This document shows, one piece after another, positions 35,394 to 43,435 of a stretch of DNA of 64,000 nt (positions are counted from its first letter, which is position 1; every line of letters starts with the position of its first letter). The notes beneath the pieces were generated by a model. That model saw only the letters and a list, made by a program, of their open reading frames with translations, ran no database searches and had not been told where the DNA came from. Location of the stretch: NCBI RefSeq assembly GCF_040779325.2, contig NZ_JBFONT020000001.1:930001-994000 (forward strand). Direction: 5' to 3'. This DNA comes from Aestuariibius violaceus (GTDB taxonomy: Bacteria; Pseudomonadota; Alphaproteobacteria; Rhodobacterales; Rhodobacteraceae). Both the position numbers and the translations under genes were made by a program.

Positions 35394-36317
35394 TCACGCG
35401 GCCCGTTCCACCGGCGCTTCGTCCTTGAGCAACAATCCGAGCGCCAGAAGCGTCGCCGCCACCCCCGACGCAACGGCCCACGGCGCGCCGGCCCCCGAGC
35501 GGACCAGCTCCCATCCGATCACCCAGGCGGGCACCAGATAGGTGTAGGCCATCACCTTGGCCGAGGGCAGCCGCAGCGTCGCGTATTGCAGCAGAACGAA
35601 GGTCGCCGCACTCGCGAAGACCGCCGTGTAAAGGATCGTGACCCAGACGATCGGCGGCAGCGCGCCCCATTGCGTCGCCGCGACGGCAGGCGTGCCGACA
35701 ACACCCAGGATCACCGCCCCGGCCATCAGCATCCCGAAGGTGAACAGAAGCGGTGGCTCCCCCCGGTTCAGCTTCGCCACCATCGGCGTGTAGAGCGCGT
35801 GCGCCGCGCAGCCGACGAAATAGATCGCCTCGCCGCGGCCGACCTGGAAGGCGAGGATCGCCACCAGATCCGCCCGGAAGATCACCCAGATGGCCCCCGC
35901 CGCCCCGATGGCCAGCGCAAGAGCCATCCGCGCCGTCATCCGCTGGCGCAGCACGAGATACCCAAAGCCTCCCGCCAGAACCGGCGTCAGCGTGAAGACC
36001 GCCGCCGCACTGACCGGCGGCGCTGTCTTCAGCCCCTCGAACATCAGCACGAAGTAGATCGAGAAAAGCCCGCCCAGAACGAAATACCGCCACGGCGCCT
36101 GCCGCGCCTGCCGCCAGCGGACCCGCGGCACCAGCACGACGGCCAGCGTGCCCAGGATCGCCGCCGCGATCAGGAACCGCACGAGGTTCAGGACCGGCGG
36201 CGCGATCTCGTTCGCCGCCGACGCCCCCAGCGAGAACGACCCCGCCACGAGCATCGAGAAAAGCAGCATGGCCAGGTGACCGCGCGCCCGCTCGCTCAGC
36301 CCCACTTCGCCGACCAC
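35394..36317 (-). CDS. EamA/DMT-superfamily transporter
   Basis: 307 residues, ten predicted helices in two EamA repeats (about 12-145 and 155-295). Opening ARGHLAMLLFSMLVAGSFSLGASAANEIAPPVLNLVRFL and PPVSAAAVFTLTPVLAGGFGYLVLRQRMT are characteristic. Metabolite exporter of unknown substrate. Its start overlaps the LysR gene end by 22 bp, so the two are co-transcribed. Confidence 0.9.
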   Translation of the reverse strand: MVGEVGLSERARGHLAMLLFSMLVAGSFSLGASAANEIAPPVLNLVRFLIAAAILGTLAVVLVPRVRWRQARQAPWRYFVLGGLFSIYFVLMFEGLKTAPPVSAAAVFTLTPVLAGGFGYLVLRQRMTARMALALAIGAAGAIWVIFRADLVAILAFQVGRGEAIYFVGCAAHALYTPMVAKLNRGEPPLLFTFGMLMAGAVILGVVGTPAVAATQWGALPPIVWVTILYTAVFASAATFVLLQYATLRLPSAKVMAYTYLVPAWVIGWELVRSGAGAPWAVASGVAATLLALGLLLKDEAPVERAA

Positions 36318-37189
36318 TCCTTCGCCCGCGCCTTGAGGAAGGTCAGGCAGGCCTGCACCTTCGACGTGCGGTGCAGATCCACGTGGGTTACCAGCCAGAG
36401 GGGCGCCGCCCAGTCCGTCATCGCCGGCAGGATCTCGACCAGCCCGTCATGCCGTTCATACTCCCAGACCGGCAGGAACCCGATCCCCGCGCCGGACAGA
36501 ACCGCATCGCCCATCGCCCTGTTGTCGGTGACCCGGAACGAGATCGCCTCGTCCGGCACGTTGTTCCTGAGCCAGATGTTGAACGGCGCACGCGAGGTCG
36601 CGCTGTCGTGGCCGATCATCCGGTGGTTCGCCAGATCCTCCACGCTTCCCGGCTTCCCGCGCGCCGCGACATAGGCGTTTGCCGCGACCATCCGCATCTG
36701 CTGGTGCATGAAGGGCTGCACGACATTGTCGGGCTGGTCCGGAGCAGCCCCCGCGCGGATCGCCACATGCGCCTCGCCGTATTCCAGCCGGAACAGCCGG
36801 TCGCCGGTCAGATACCGGATGCGGACATCCGGGTTCTCCTCCTGAAAGTCGGCCAGCACCGGCGCCAGAAGCGGCGACAAGGATGTCAGCGACGTCACGA
36901 CCATGTCCCCGGTCACCCCCTCGCCACGGCCCCGGATCCGCCCGAGCAGCTGGGTGAACTGGTCATCCGTCGCGCCTGCGACCTGCAAAAGATCCTCGCC
37001 CGCCTCGGTCGCCGTGTAGCCGCGCGCATGGCGCTGGAACAGCTTTACGCCCAGTTTGCTCTCAAGCGAATCGATATGCCGGATGACCGTCGCATGGTGC
37101 ACGCCCAACGCCTCGGCCGCGCCCGAAACGGTCCCTGCCCGCGCAACGTGATAGGCGGTTCGAATCTCGTCCCAGTTGCTGAACGGCAT
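36296..37189 (-). CDS. LysR-family transcription regulator
   Basis: 297 residues. N-terminal helix-turn-helix (about 5-65): WDEIRTAYHVARAGTVSGAAEALGVHHATVIRHIDSLESKLGVKLFQRHARGYTATEAGEDLL; effector domain 92-290. It is divergent from the azoreductase gene (137-bp spacer with TATGCATCTGCGCACATA-like text), the usual layout for a LysR regulator and its target, and upstream of the EamA exporter. Confidence 0.92.
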   Translation of the reverse strand: MPFSNWDEIRTAYHVARAGTVSGAAEALGVHHATVIRHIDSLESKLGVKLFQRHARGYTATEAGEDLLQVAGATDDQFTQLLGRIRGRGEGVTGDMVVTSLTSLSPLLAPVLADFQEENPDVRIRYLTGDRLFRLEYGEAHVAIRAGAAPDQPDNVVQPFMHQQMRMVAANAYVAARGKPGSVEDLANHRMIGHDSATSRAPFNIWLRNNVPDEAISFRVTDNRAMGDAVLSGAGIGFLPVWEYERHDGLVEILPAMTDWAAPLWLVTHVDLHRTSKVQACLTFLKARAKEWSAKWG

Positions 37190-37326
37190 TGGCGATCTCC
37201 TTACGTAACAACATAACTTTTATATGCATCTGCGCACATAGTCACCGAAATTCTTGCGGAATGGCGCGCAAAAGGGAGAGGTTCTAGCTCTACCCCCACA
37301 CGCTTTATCCCACGAGGAGACCCGCC

Positions 37327-37908
37327 ATGTCCCACACCATTCTCCGGATCGATGCCTCGGCCCGCGATGCCGCCTCGGTGTCACGCCAGCTGACCGACCG
37401 TATCACTGCCAAGCTTGGTGGCGATGTCATTCACCGCGACCTCGCCGAAACACCGCCGTCCTTCGTGACCGAAGAGATGATCGGCGCCTATTTCACACCG
37501 CCCGCCGACCGTAGCGCCGCACAGGACGCGACGCTCGACGCCTCCAACGCCGTCGTCGCCGAGCTCCAGAAGGCCGACACGATCGTCATCGGCATGCCGA
37601 TCTACAACTTCGGCGTACCGGCCGCACTCAAGGCCTGGGCCGATCTGGCCGCCCGCGTCGGTGTGACGTTCCAGTATTCCGCGGATGGCCCGAAAGGCCT
37701 GCTCGACGGCAAGCGCGCGATCATCGCCGTGGCCTCAGGCGGCACCGAAAGCGGCTCCGAGATCGACTGGGCGACGCCGTGGCTCAAGTTCTTCCTCGGT
37801 TTCCTCGGCATCACCGACGTTCAGGTGATCACCGCCGATCAGCTGAACATGGAGGCCGAGAGCAAGATCGAAGCCGCCTATGACGAGATCGAGGCGCTTG
37901 CCGCCTGA
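37327..37908 (+). CDS. azoR: FMN-dependent NADH-azoreductase / quinone reductase
   Basis: 193 residues of the flavodoxin-like fold. ILRIDASARDAASVSRQLTDRITAKL binds FMN phosphate; MPIYNFGVPAALKAWADLAARVGVTFQY is the family core; the C-terminal GTESGSEIDWATPWLKFFLGFLGITDVQVITADQLNM fits. Reduces azo dyes and quinones in the cytosol; probably controlled by the divergent LysR gene. Confidence 0.93.
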   Translation: MSHTILRIDASARDAASVSRQLTDRITAKLGGDVIHRDLAETPPSFVTEEMIGAYFTPPADRSAAQDATLDASNAVVAELQKADTIVIGMPIYNFGVPAALKAWADLAARVGVTFQYSADGPKGLLDGKRAIIAVASGGTESGSEIDWATPWLKFFLGFLGITDVQVITADQLNMEAESKIEAAYDEIEALAA

Positions 37909-37947
37909 CGCACCGAGAACCAGCCCCGCCACCGGCGGGGCAAAATA

Positions 37948-38021
37948 CTTCTAGAAGGATTTTAACCCCCAGAATTTTCTAGAAAATTCTGCAAAGCCAC
38001 GATCTTCTAGAAGATCGTGGC
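37948..38021. repeat. Three successive palindromes centred on TTCTAGAA
   Basis: CTTCTAGAAG at 37948-37957; a perfect 22-bp palindrome at 37970-37991 (arms CAGAATTTTCT / AGAAAATTCTG); a perfect 26-bp palindrome at 37996-38021 (left arm GCCACGATCTTCT). All share the TTCTAGAA centre. They follow a GCCCCGCC-ACC-GGCGGGGC hairpin (37923-37941). No T-run follows, so ordinary termination is unlikely. Confidence 0.8.
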
Positions 38022-38072
38022 CCACGTCACCGCCCGCGCTATCTCTGAAGCCAGACCAGAGGGCCAGACGCG

Positions 38073-38444
38073 ATGACTCCGACAACAGACCACCGGCTCA
38101 CCGCACTCCGCGTTACGCTCACCGCGCTCTTCCTCTATTTCGGCCTCCGCAAGCTCCTAGGCGGGACAGCCGACATCGAGATCTACAACGATCTCGGTTT
38201 CGGCCAATGGCCCCGCTATGTGACCGGCAGCGTGGAGGTCACCGCCGCCCTCCTCCTCTGGCTCCCCGGCGCGCAAGCCATCGCGGGCCTCCTTCTGGTG
38301 GCGACGATGATCACGGGCCTCTCCGGCCTCCTGCTCTTCACGGACCGAGCTTTCTGGCATCTCATCGTCCTCGGCTTCGCGAGCGCCGCAATCGTGATCG
38401 CCTACCGCCACCAGCTTGTCCGCTTTCTGCCCTCTCCCCGGTAA
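38073..38444 (+). CDS. DoxX-like small membrane protein
   Basis: 123 residues, four hydrophobic helices. VTLTALFLYFGLRKLLGG at the start, GSVEVTAALLLWLPGAQAIAGLLLVATMITGLSGLLLF in the middle: the DoxX/DoxX-like pattern. Role unknown, often redox linked. Downstream of the TTCTAGAA palindromes. Confidence 0.75.
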   Translation: MTPTTDHRLTALRVTLTALFLYFGLRKLLGGTADIEIYNDLGFGQWPRYVTGSVEVTAALLLWLPGAQAIAGLLLVATMITGLSGLLLFTDRAFWHLIVLGFASAAIVIAYRHQLVRFLPSPR

Positions 38445-38526
38445 AGCCGCAAAAGCGTCCCTCTTGGGTCGCAACGGCGCCCGCATCGCCTGCGTTTCTC
38501 ACTCCAAGTGGTGAAGGAGTACGAAT

Positions 38527-39099
38527 ATGCGGATCACATGTCAGGATGCAGACCGGTTCACGCTCCACGGCCTTCCCCATCTTACCATCGCGGCTTCCCT
38601 CGGCCTCGCCGGGCTCGCAGCGCTGGCTCTTGTCGCGCCTGCGCTGATCCCGCCCGCGCTGACCACAGGCCCCATCAACCCTGACCTTCTGCCGGCCGGT
38701 CTCGCCCTCGCATCGCTTCTGACCGCCAGCATCGGCGCCGCGCTCGGCATGGGGGAGGCCGATTTCGACGCCATGTCGGATACCGTCCGCCTCGGCGCAG
38801 GTCTCACCGGCCGCCGGACCCTCCCCCTCGACACATTCCGCGGTGCCCGTCTGGGCCAGCTTTCCGAACGTACCAGCCGCGTCACACTCCTCTTCGACGA
38901 GAATGGACAGCAGGCCGAACATCCCCTGTCCCTCCCGCTCCTCGCCCGCGGAAAGGCGCCCGAGATCGTCTTCGCCCTGAACCTCTGGCAAATCCGCCGC
39001 GGCGGCGCGGTGGCCGATGAACTGGCCGATATCCCGGCCTCTCCCGTCAATGCCGATGGGCGTGGCCTGCCCTGGGGCCGCCGCGAGGCACAGTTTTAG
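38527..39099 (+). CDS. Two-helix membrane protein, family member 1 of 5
   Basis: 190 residues. Two hydrophobic helices (about 19-46 and 55-75) are followed by a cytoplasmic beta-rich domain: VRLGAGLTGRRTLPLDTFRGARLGQLSERTSRVTLLF and ARGKAPEIVFALNLWQIRRGG. The FRGAR box and the INxWxxxRG-like end recur in four other genes to 43287. Unknown family; the architecture is like bacterial PH-type membrane proteins. Ribosome site AAGGAG. Confidence 0.65.
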   Translation: MRITCQDADRFTLHGLPHLTIAASLGLAGLAALALVAPALIPPALTTGPINPDLLPAGLALASLLTASIGAALGMGEADFDAMSDTVRLGAGLTGRRTLPLDTFRGARLGQLSERTSRVTLLFDENGQQAEHPLSLPLLARGKAPEIVFALNLWQIRRGGAVADELADIPASPVNADGRGLPWGRREAQF

Positions 39100-39139
39100 G
39101 CCCTTGACCGCGGGCCCGACCGGCGCGAACGCTCGTTCC

Positions 39140-40063
39140 ATGACCTCACGCCCCCAACGCCTTCTGAACGTCTTCGCCCGCATCGCACAGAAACCCGCAC
39201 TGGCGCTGCCCTGGCCAAGCCTCGCCCGCGCGGGGTTCGACCTCAACGCACGCGTCCTCTACCCGCAGCCGAACGACCTCAAGGTCGAACGCTTCACCCT
39301 GTCCCACGACGGGGTACATCTTCCCGCCGCATGGATCTCTGCAGGCGATCCCGGCCCGGCAACCCTGCTCTATATCCATGGCGGCGGCTTCACCGTGGGC
39401 TCGCTGCGCGGCTACCAGCACCTGATCGCAGCCATCGCCAAAACCGCGGGCGCAAGGGGTCTCTATGTCGACTACCGCCTCGCCCCCGAACATCCGTTCC
39501 CGGCAGCGGTTGAGGACGCGCTGACCGCCTACCGCGCCACCCTCGCCCTGACCGCGCCCGAAGACCTGGTCCTCGCAGGCGACAGCGCGGGCGGAAACCT
39601 CGTCCTCGCGACGCTTCACCAGGCGCTGGCCGAAGGTCTGCCGATGCCCGCTGCAGCCGCCTTCCTTTCGCCCGTCACCGATCTGCGCCTGATCAACCCG
39701 TCCCTGATGGCCAACCGCCGCAGCGAAATCCTCCTCCCGGCCGAGGCCTGCCGCCGCCAGATCCTCGACTACCTCGCCGATGCCGACCCGTCCGACCCCC
39801 GCGCCTCTCCGGTCCTGGGCCGCTTCGAGGGGGTCTGCCCGACCCTCTTCCAGGTCGACCGGACCGAGATGCTCCATGATGACACCCGCCTGATGGCCGA
39901 CGCCCTCCGCCGCGCGGGTGGCGAGGTCGAGATCGAGGAAACCGAAGGCCTGCCCCATGTCTGGCAGATCAATTGCGGCCTCTCCCCGGAAGCGGACGAC
40001 GCCGTCGCCCATATCGGCGCGTTCCTCAAACGCCACCTGAACGTGGCAAAGCCTGCGGCCTGA
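39140..40063 (+). CDS. Alpha/beta hydrolase, hormone-sensitive-lipase family esterase
   Basis: 307 residues from the ATG at 39140. Oxyanion motif IHGGGF, nucleophile GDSAGGN, acid in the QVDRTEMLHDD segment and the His in LPHVWQ complete the HSL/type IV esterase triad. Cytoplasmic. It sits between members of the two-helix family but shows no relation to them; a frame extends further upstream but overlaps the preceding gene. Confidence 0.9.
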   Translation: MTSRPQRLLNVFARIAQKPALALPWPSLARAGFDLNARVLYPQPNDLKVERFTLSHDGVHLPAAWISAGDPGPATLLYIHGGGFTVGSLRGYQHLIAAIAKTAGARGLYVDYRLAPEHPFPAAVEDALTAYRATLALTAPEDLVLAGDSAGGNLVLATLHQALAEGLPMPAAAAFLSPVTDLRLINPSLMANRRSEILLPAEACRRQILDYLADADPSDPRASPVLGRFEGVCPTLFQVDRTEMLHDDTRLMADALRRAGGEVEIEETEGLPHVWQINCGLSPEADDAVAHIGAFLKRHLNVAKPAA

Positions 40064-40156
40064 AATCCACGCTGAGGAACCATCTCGGCAACGCATCTTG
40101 AAAGAACCTCGGCCCAGCCCCGACATTCAAACCAAAGGCTCAGAACGGATCCCGCT

Positions 40157-40705
40157 ATGCGCGTGATACACGAAAGCCAGGACTGTCTGATCGTCGAGAG
40201 CCGTCCGTTGCTTCTCAGCGTCCTGTTCATCCCGGTCATTCTCGCCTTCGTCTACGTCGCAATGCAGAAGGCCGCCGCCGGTGCCTCTGGGGATGCCGCA
40301 ATCGCCTTTTTCGTGGGCGGCGGCATGGGCCTCCTCGGTCTTATCTCCTTTGCCGAGGTGAAACGGTTCACCTTCGACCGATCCGCGCGAACCGTCGAAC
40401 ACCTCTGCCGCAGCATCTTCAGCACCACGCGGCAGACCCATTCGCTCGACCACGTCCTCAAGGCGGTGATCCAGCGGGACAATAGCGGCGACGGGGACGC
40501 GTACCGCCCAGCCCTCCTGATCTCTACCACCGAGGGCGAGGACCTAACGCTGCCGCTCACACATATCAGCGGCAGCTTCATCCAGACCGGCCTCGTCGAC
40601 CAGATCAACGGATGGCTGGGGCGCGATCTGCCGACCGAATACGTCCTGAAGAACCCTCCTTCCCGCCCCGCGTCATTCTCGAACAGACCGAAAGACGGCT
40701 CGTGA
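40157..40705 (+). CDS. Two-helix membrane protein, family member 2 of 5
   Basis: 182 residues. Helices at about 17-36 and 47-66, then FDRSARTVEHLCRSIFSTTRQTHSLDHVLKAVIQRDNSG, a divergent version of the FRGA box, and LVDQINGWLGRDLP, matching the INxW end of its relatives. Function unknown. Tandem with member 3, 19 bp apart. Confidence 0.6.
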   Translation: MRVIHESQDCLIVESRPLLLSVLFIPVILAFVYVAMQKAAAGASGDAAIAFFVGGGMGLLGLISFAEVKRFTFDRSARTVEHLCRSIFSTTRQTHSLDHVLKAVIQRDNSGDGDAYRPALLISTTEGEDLTLPLTHISGSFIQTGLVDQINGWLGRDLPTEYVLKNPPSRPASFSNRPKDGS

Positions 40706-40724
40706 TCCGCCAGGGGTCTGACGC

Positions 40725-41171
40725 ATGGCTGAGCCACTCCTCGGGGTCGCGATCTTCCTGACGATCTTCTACAACATATTGACAATTCCCGGTCCACGCG
40801 CAGCATCCACAATTGGCGGGCAGATATTCCAGATCGCGATCATCGGCCTTGCGGCCTTTCTGGTCTGGGAGCTCCTTCTCAAGACGCGGGGTATCACTCT
40901 CACGTTCGACCGCGATGCGGGAACGGTCCTGCGGACACGCCACCGCCTCTTTCCCGGCCGCAGGATCATCGCCGATCTGAAGGACATTCGCGGTGCCGAG
41001 ATCCGTGATGAAACATCGTCCAAAGAACGTCGCCGCGTCTCCCGCCTCGTCCTCAATACGACCGGCCCGACCGGGCAGATCGTCCTACCCCCGATCGCGG
41101 TCCGCGCCGCCTCGCTCGACCAAGAGGTAGTTGCCGTGATCAACGACTGGTTCCACGCCCCGCACGCCTGA
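40725..41171 (+). CDS. Two-helix membrane protein, family member 3 of 5
   Basis: 148 residues, the shortest of the group. Helices at 5-20 and 34-53, then LTFDRDAGTVLRTRHRLFPGRRIIADLKDIRGAEIRDETSSKERRRVSRLVLNTTG and EVVAVINDWF. The D-I-R-G-A-E box aligns with FRGAR of members 1, 4 and 5. Unknown function. Confidence 0.6.
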   Translation: MAEPLLGVAIFLTIFYNILTIPGPRAASTIGGQIFQIAIIGLAAFLVWELLLKTRGITLTFDRDAGTVLRTRHRLFPGRRIIADLKDIRGAEIRDETSSKERRRVSRLVLNTTGPTGQIVLPPIAVRAASLDQEVVAVINDWFHAPHA

Positions 41172-41258
41172 CCGCTCCGCCAGATTGCCCACGGCCTGCC
41201 CCATTCCGCTCCCATTTGGCTGCGAACGATCCTGCCGCAGCCTGATGGGGAAACCGCG

Positions 41259-41858
41259 ATGACGCCGACCGAAGACACGCCCGACCGTCTGGTCCTGACC
41301 GAAGGCCCGGGCATCGCCATCACCGGCGCCGTCACAGCGCTTCTGGCCATCCCGGTCATCGGGATCGTCGATCCGACCGGCACGGGTGAAGCGCTGCACT
41401 GGGCCGTTCCTCTCGGGCTCGGCCTCGGTGGCTATTTCGCTTACCATATCTACACCACGCGCCTCGAATTCGACACCGAGCAGAACTGGGTCTCCGTCAC
41501 GCGGAAGGGACCGTTCGTGAATGCCAGTACCGAGCTTCCGCTCGACACGTTCCGCGGCGCCCGGATCGAGGCCCAGCGCCGCTACGAACGCCGCCGGTAC
41601 GTCACCCGAAACCGGCTTGTCCTGATGTTCGATCTGGGCGGCACCCGCCGCGAAGTGCCGATCTCTGCCTTCATGCAAAAGGGCGCTGCCCCGCGGTTCA
41701 CGGCCGAGCGGATCAACAGCTGGCATCGCCGCCGGGGCGGAGAGATGTTCGAGGATCCCGGCGACGGCCCGCCCCGCATCGCCCTCAAGCTCGGCGACCC
41801 GATCCCGGTCAGCACAAGCGACTTGGATATCACCGCGAAATACCCGGTCGCCCGTTAA
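41259..41858 (+). CDS. Two-helix membrane protein, family member 4 of 5
   Basis: 199 residues. Helices at about 17-35 and 46-66, then LEFDTEQNWVSVTRKGPFVNASTELPLDTFRGARIEAQRRYERRRY and ERINSWHRRRGGEMFEDPGDGPPR. LPLDTFRGAR is identical to member 1, and the GDGPP tail recurs in member 5. Its stop overlaps the stop of the convergent methyltransferase gene. Confidence 0.65.
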   Translation: MTPTEDTPDRLVLTEGPGIAITGAVTALLAIPVIGIVDPTGTGEALHWAVPLGLGLGGYFAYHIYTTRLEFDTEQNWVSVTRKGPFVNASTELPLDTFRGARIEAQRRYERRRYVTRNRLVLMFDLGGTRREVPISAFMQKGAAPRFTAERINSWHRRRGGEMFEDPGDGPPRIALKLGDPIPVSTSDLDITAKYPVAR

Positions 41859-42568
41859 ACCGGTTTCTCCCAAAGCATCACGAGGAAATAGGGCGCCTCG
41901 TTATACCGCACCGCCCGCTCGGGCCGGATCGCGGGCGGCTCTTCGAACCGGACCAGCCGCAGGCCCGCGCAAAGGAACGCTTGCATGTAGGCCGACAAGG
42001 GCCGGTGCCAGTTCTCGATCTCGACCCCGCGCCAGGCGGCTTTATGGGTGTGCTCCTCCAGATAGCGGCTCATGGTCATGCGGACGCTCCCGTCCTCCTG
42101 CCGCTGCCACCCGCTGCCCTTGATCTGCGAGGCGGTCGAAAAGCTCTGCAGGTTGGCGATCAGGCACTGCCCACCGGGCCGCAGCGCGCGGGCCATCTCG
42201 GCCACCGCGGCCTCCATGCCGGGGATGTCGATCAGGCTGAGGTAGCTGACCACCAGCCCGAAGGCCCCGTCTTCGACCGGCAACGCCTCCGCCCGCCCGT
42301 CCAGATAGGTCCCGCCCGGATCCAGCCGCCGCGCTTCGGCCAGCAGCGCCGCGGTCGGGTCCACCCCCACGCAGCGCAGCCCGCGCGCCGCCATCATCCG
42401 GCAGAACCGCCCCTCGCCGCAGCCCACATCCAGCATCTCCGACGCCCCCGAGCCCTCGGCCAGCGCCACCATCACCGGATCAAGCACATCCACCCTGCTG
42501 CTGTCCCCACCGCCCGCCATATCGGCGATCCACGCCGCAGCCGACCGGTCCCAATCCGTCTCACCCAT
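41855..42568 (-). CDS. SAM-dependent methyltransferase (class I)
   Basis: 237 residues from the ATG at 42568 (MGETDWDRSAAAW). Motif I is LDVGCGEGRFCRMMAARG, followed by VGVDPTAALLAEARRLDPG and LVVSYLSLIDIPG (motif IV area), of the UbiE/Methyltransf_11 type. Substrate unknown. It is the only minus-strand gene in this stretch, divergent from family member 5 and convergent with member 4. Confidence 0.88.
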   Translation of the reverse strand: MGETDWDRSAAAWIADMAGGGDSSRVDVLDPVMVALAEGSGASEMLDVGCGEGRFCRMMAARGLRCVGVDPTAALLAEARRLDPGGTYLDGRAEALPVEDGAFGLVVSYLSLIDIPGMEAAVAEMARALRPGGQCLIANLQSFSTASQIKGSGWQRQEDGSVRMTMSRYLEEHTHKAAWRGVEIENWHRPLSAYMQAFLCAGLRLVRFEEPPAIRPERAVRYNEAPYFLVMLWEKPV

Positions 42569-42621
42569 CGCTGCCCCCGCCGCCAGCACCCGCCTGACCG
42601 AAGTCCGCCCGCACCGCGCCC

Positions 42622-43287
42622 ATGGCATCCGATCAGGCCCACCTCTATGTCATCCAGAGACCGAGACGGATAGACAATGTGCGCGTAACCGAAGACACCA
42701 ACATTCGCCTGGTGGCGAAGGAATATCCTCAGGAGGCGATCCTCACAATCGTCCTGTGCCTTCTTGGGGCCTCGATCTTCCTTTTCGCCGACGACGGTCT
42801 TTGGGCAAACACTCGAGACCCTGAGAAAGGGATTTCGGATTATGGAGTGACAGGGCTCGTTGTCCTGATCCTGATCGGCATCATCCTCCGTTATGGATGG
42901 AAAGGCTACGCGATCCGCCTTGAGCTCGACGCGGATCAGGGCTGGGTCTTTCTGCACAAGGAGGGCTTCTTCCGAAATGCGAGTGCGGAGTGGCCGCTAG
43001 AGGCTTTCCGCGGCGCACGCGCTCAAACCAGGATCAGCAGCGGAAAGGGAATTAACAACTACAGAAGAGAGCATCGCGCGATCCTGATTTTCGAGATCGA
43101 TGGGCGCGTCATCGAAATTCCCGTCACATCCCTCCTTACCACCCACAAGGGCACTATCCCGACTGTCGCCCGCATCAATGCCTGGCAAGCCGCCCGCGGC
43201 GCTCCTGTCCTTGGCGGCCGCGGCGACGGCCCGCCTCTCGAAAGCAGAACCGCAGCGCCAGTTGACTCCCGCGCTCCGCCCCCTTAG
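42622..43287 (+). CDS. Two-helix membrane protein, family member 5 of 5
   Basis: 221 residues. Helices at about 39-56 and 74-92, then LELDADQGWVFLHKEGFFRNASAEWPLEAFRGARAQTRISSG, the box shared with members 1 and 4, and VARINAWQAARGAPVLGGRGDGPPLE. Slightly less G+C-rich than its neighbours. It starts 53 bp from the divergent methyltransferase start; later starts are possible. Unknown function. Confidence 0.65.
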   Translation: MASDQAHLYVIQRPRRIDNVRVTEDTNIRLVAKEYPQEAILTIVLCLLGASIFLFADDGLWANTRDPEKGISDYGVTGLVVLILIGIILRYGWKGYAIRLELDADQGWVFLHKEGFFRNASAEWPLEAFRGARAQTRISSGKGINNYRREHRAILIFEIDGRVIEIPVTSLLTTHKGTIPTVARINAWQAARGAPVLGGRGDGPPLESRTAAPVDSRAPPP

Positions 43288-43435
43288 AGCGCCTCCATCC
43301 GGAGAGCCACAGCCTCCGGTCCCGGCACGAAGTCCGGGATCGCCCCCCGTCAGCGAGTTTCGCCCACGGGGGTCGTTCTGCATTTTCGCCCCGCCGGTCC
43401 TATATCGGTGAGACAACAGCCAAAGGAGACGGCCC

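Noticed and set aside
35343..36674. 443-codon plus-strand frame
   Set aside because: Runs antisense through EamA and LysR genes; Arg/Gln/His-rich shadow.
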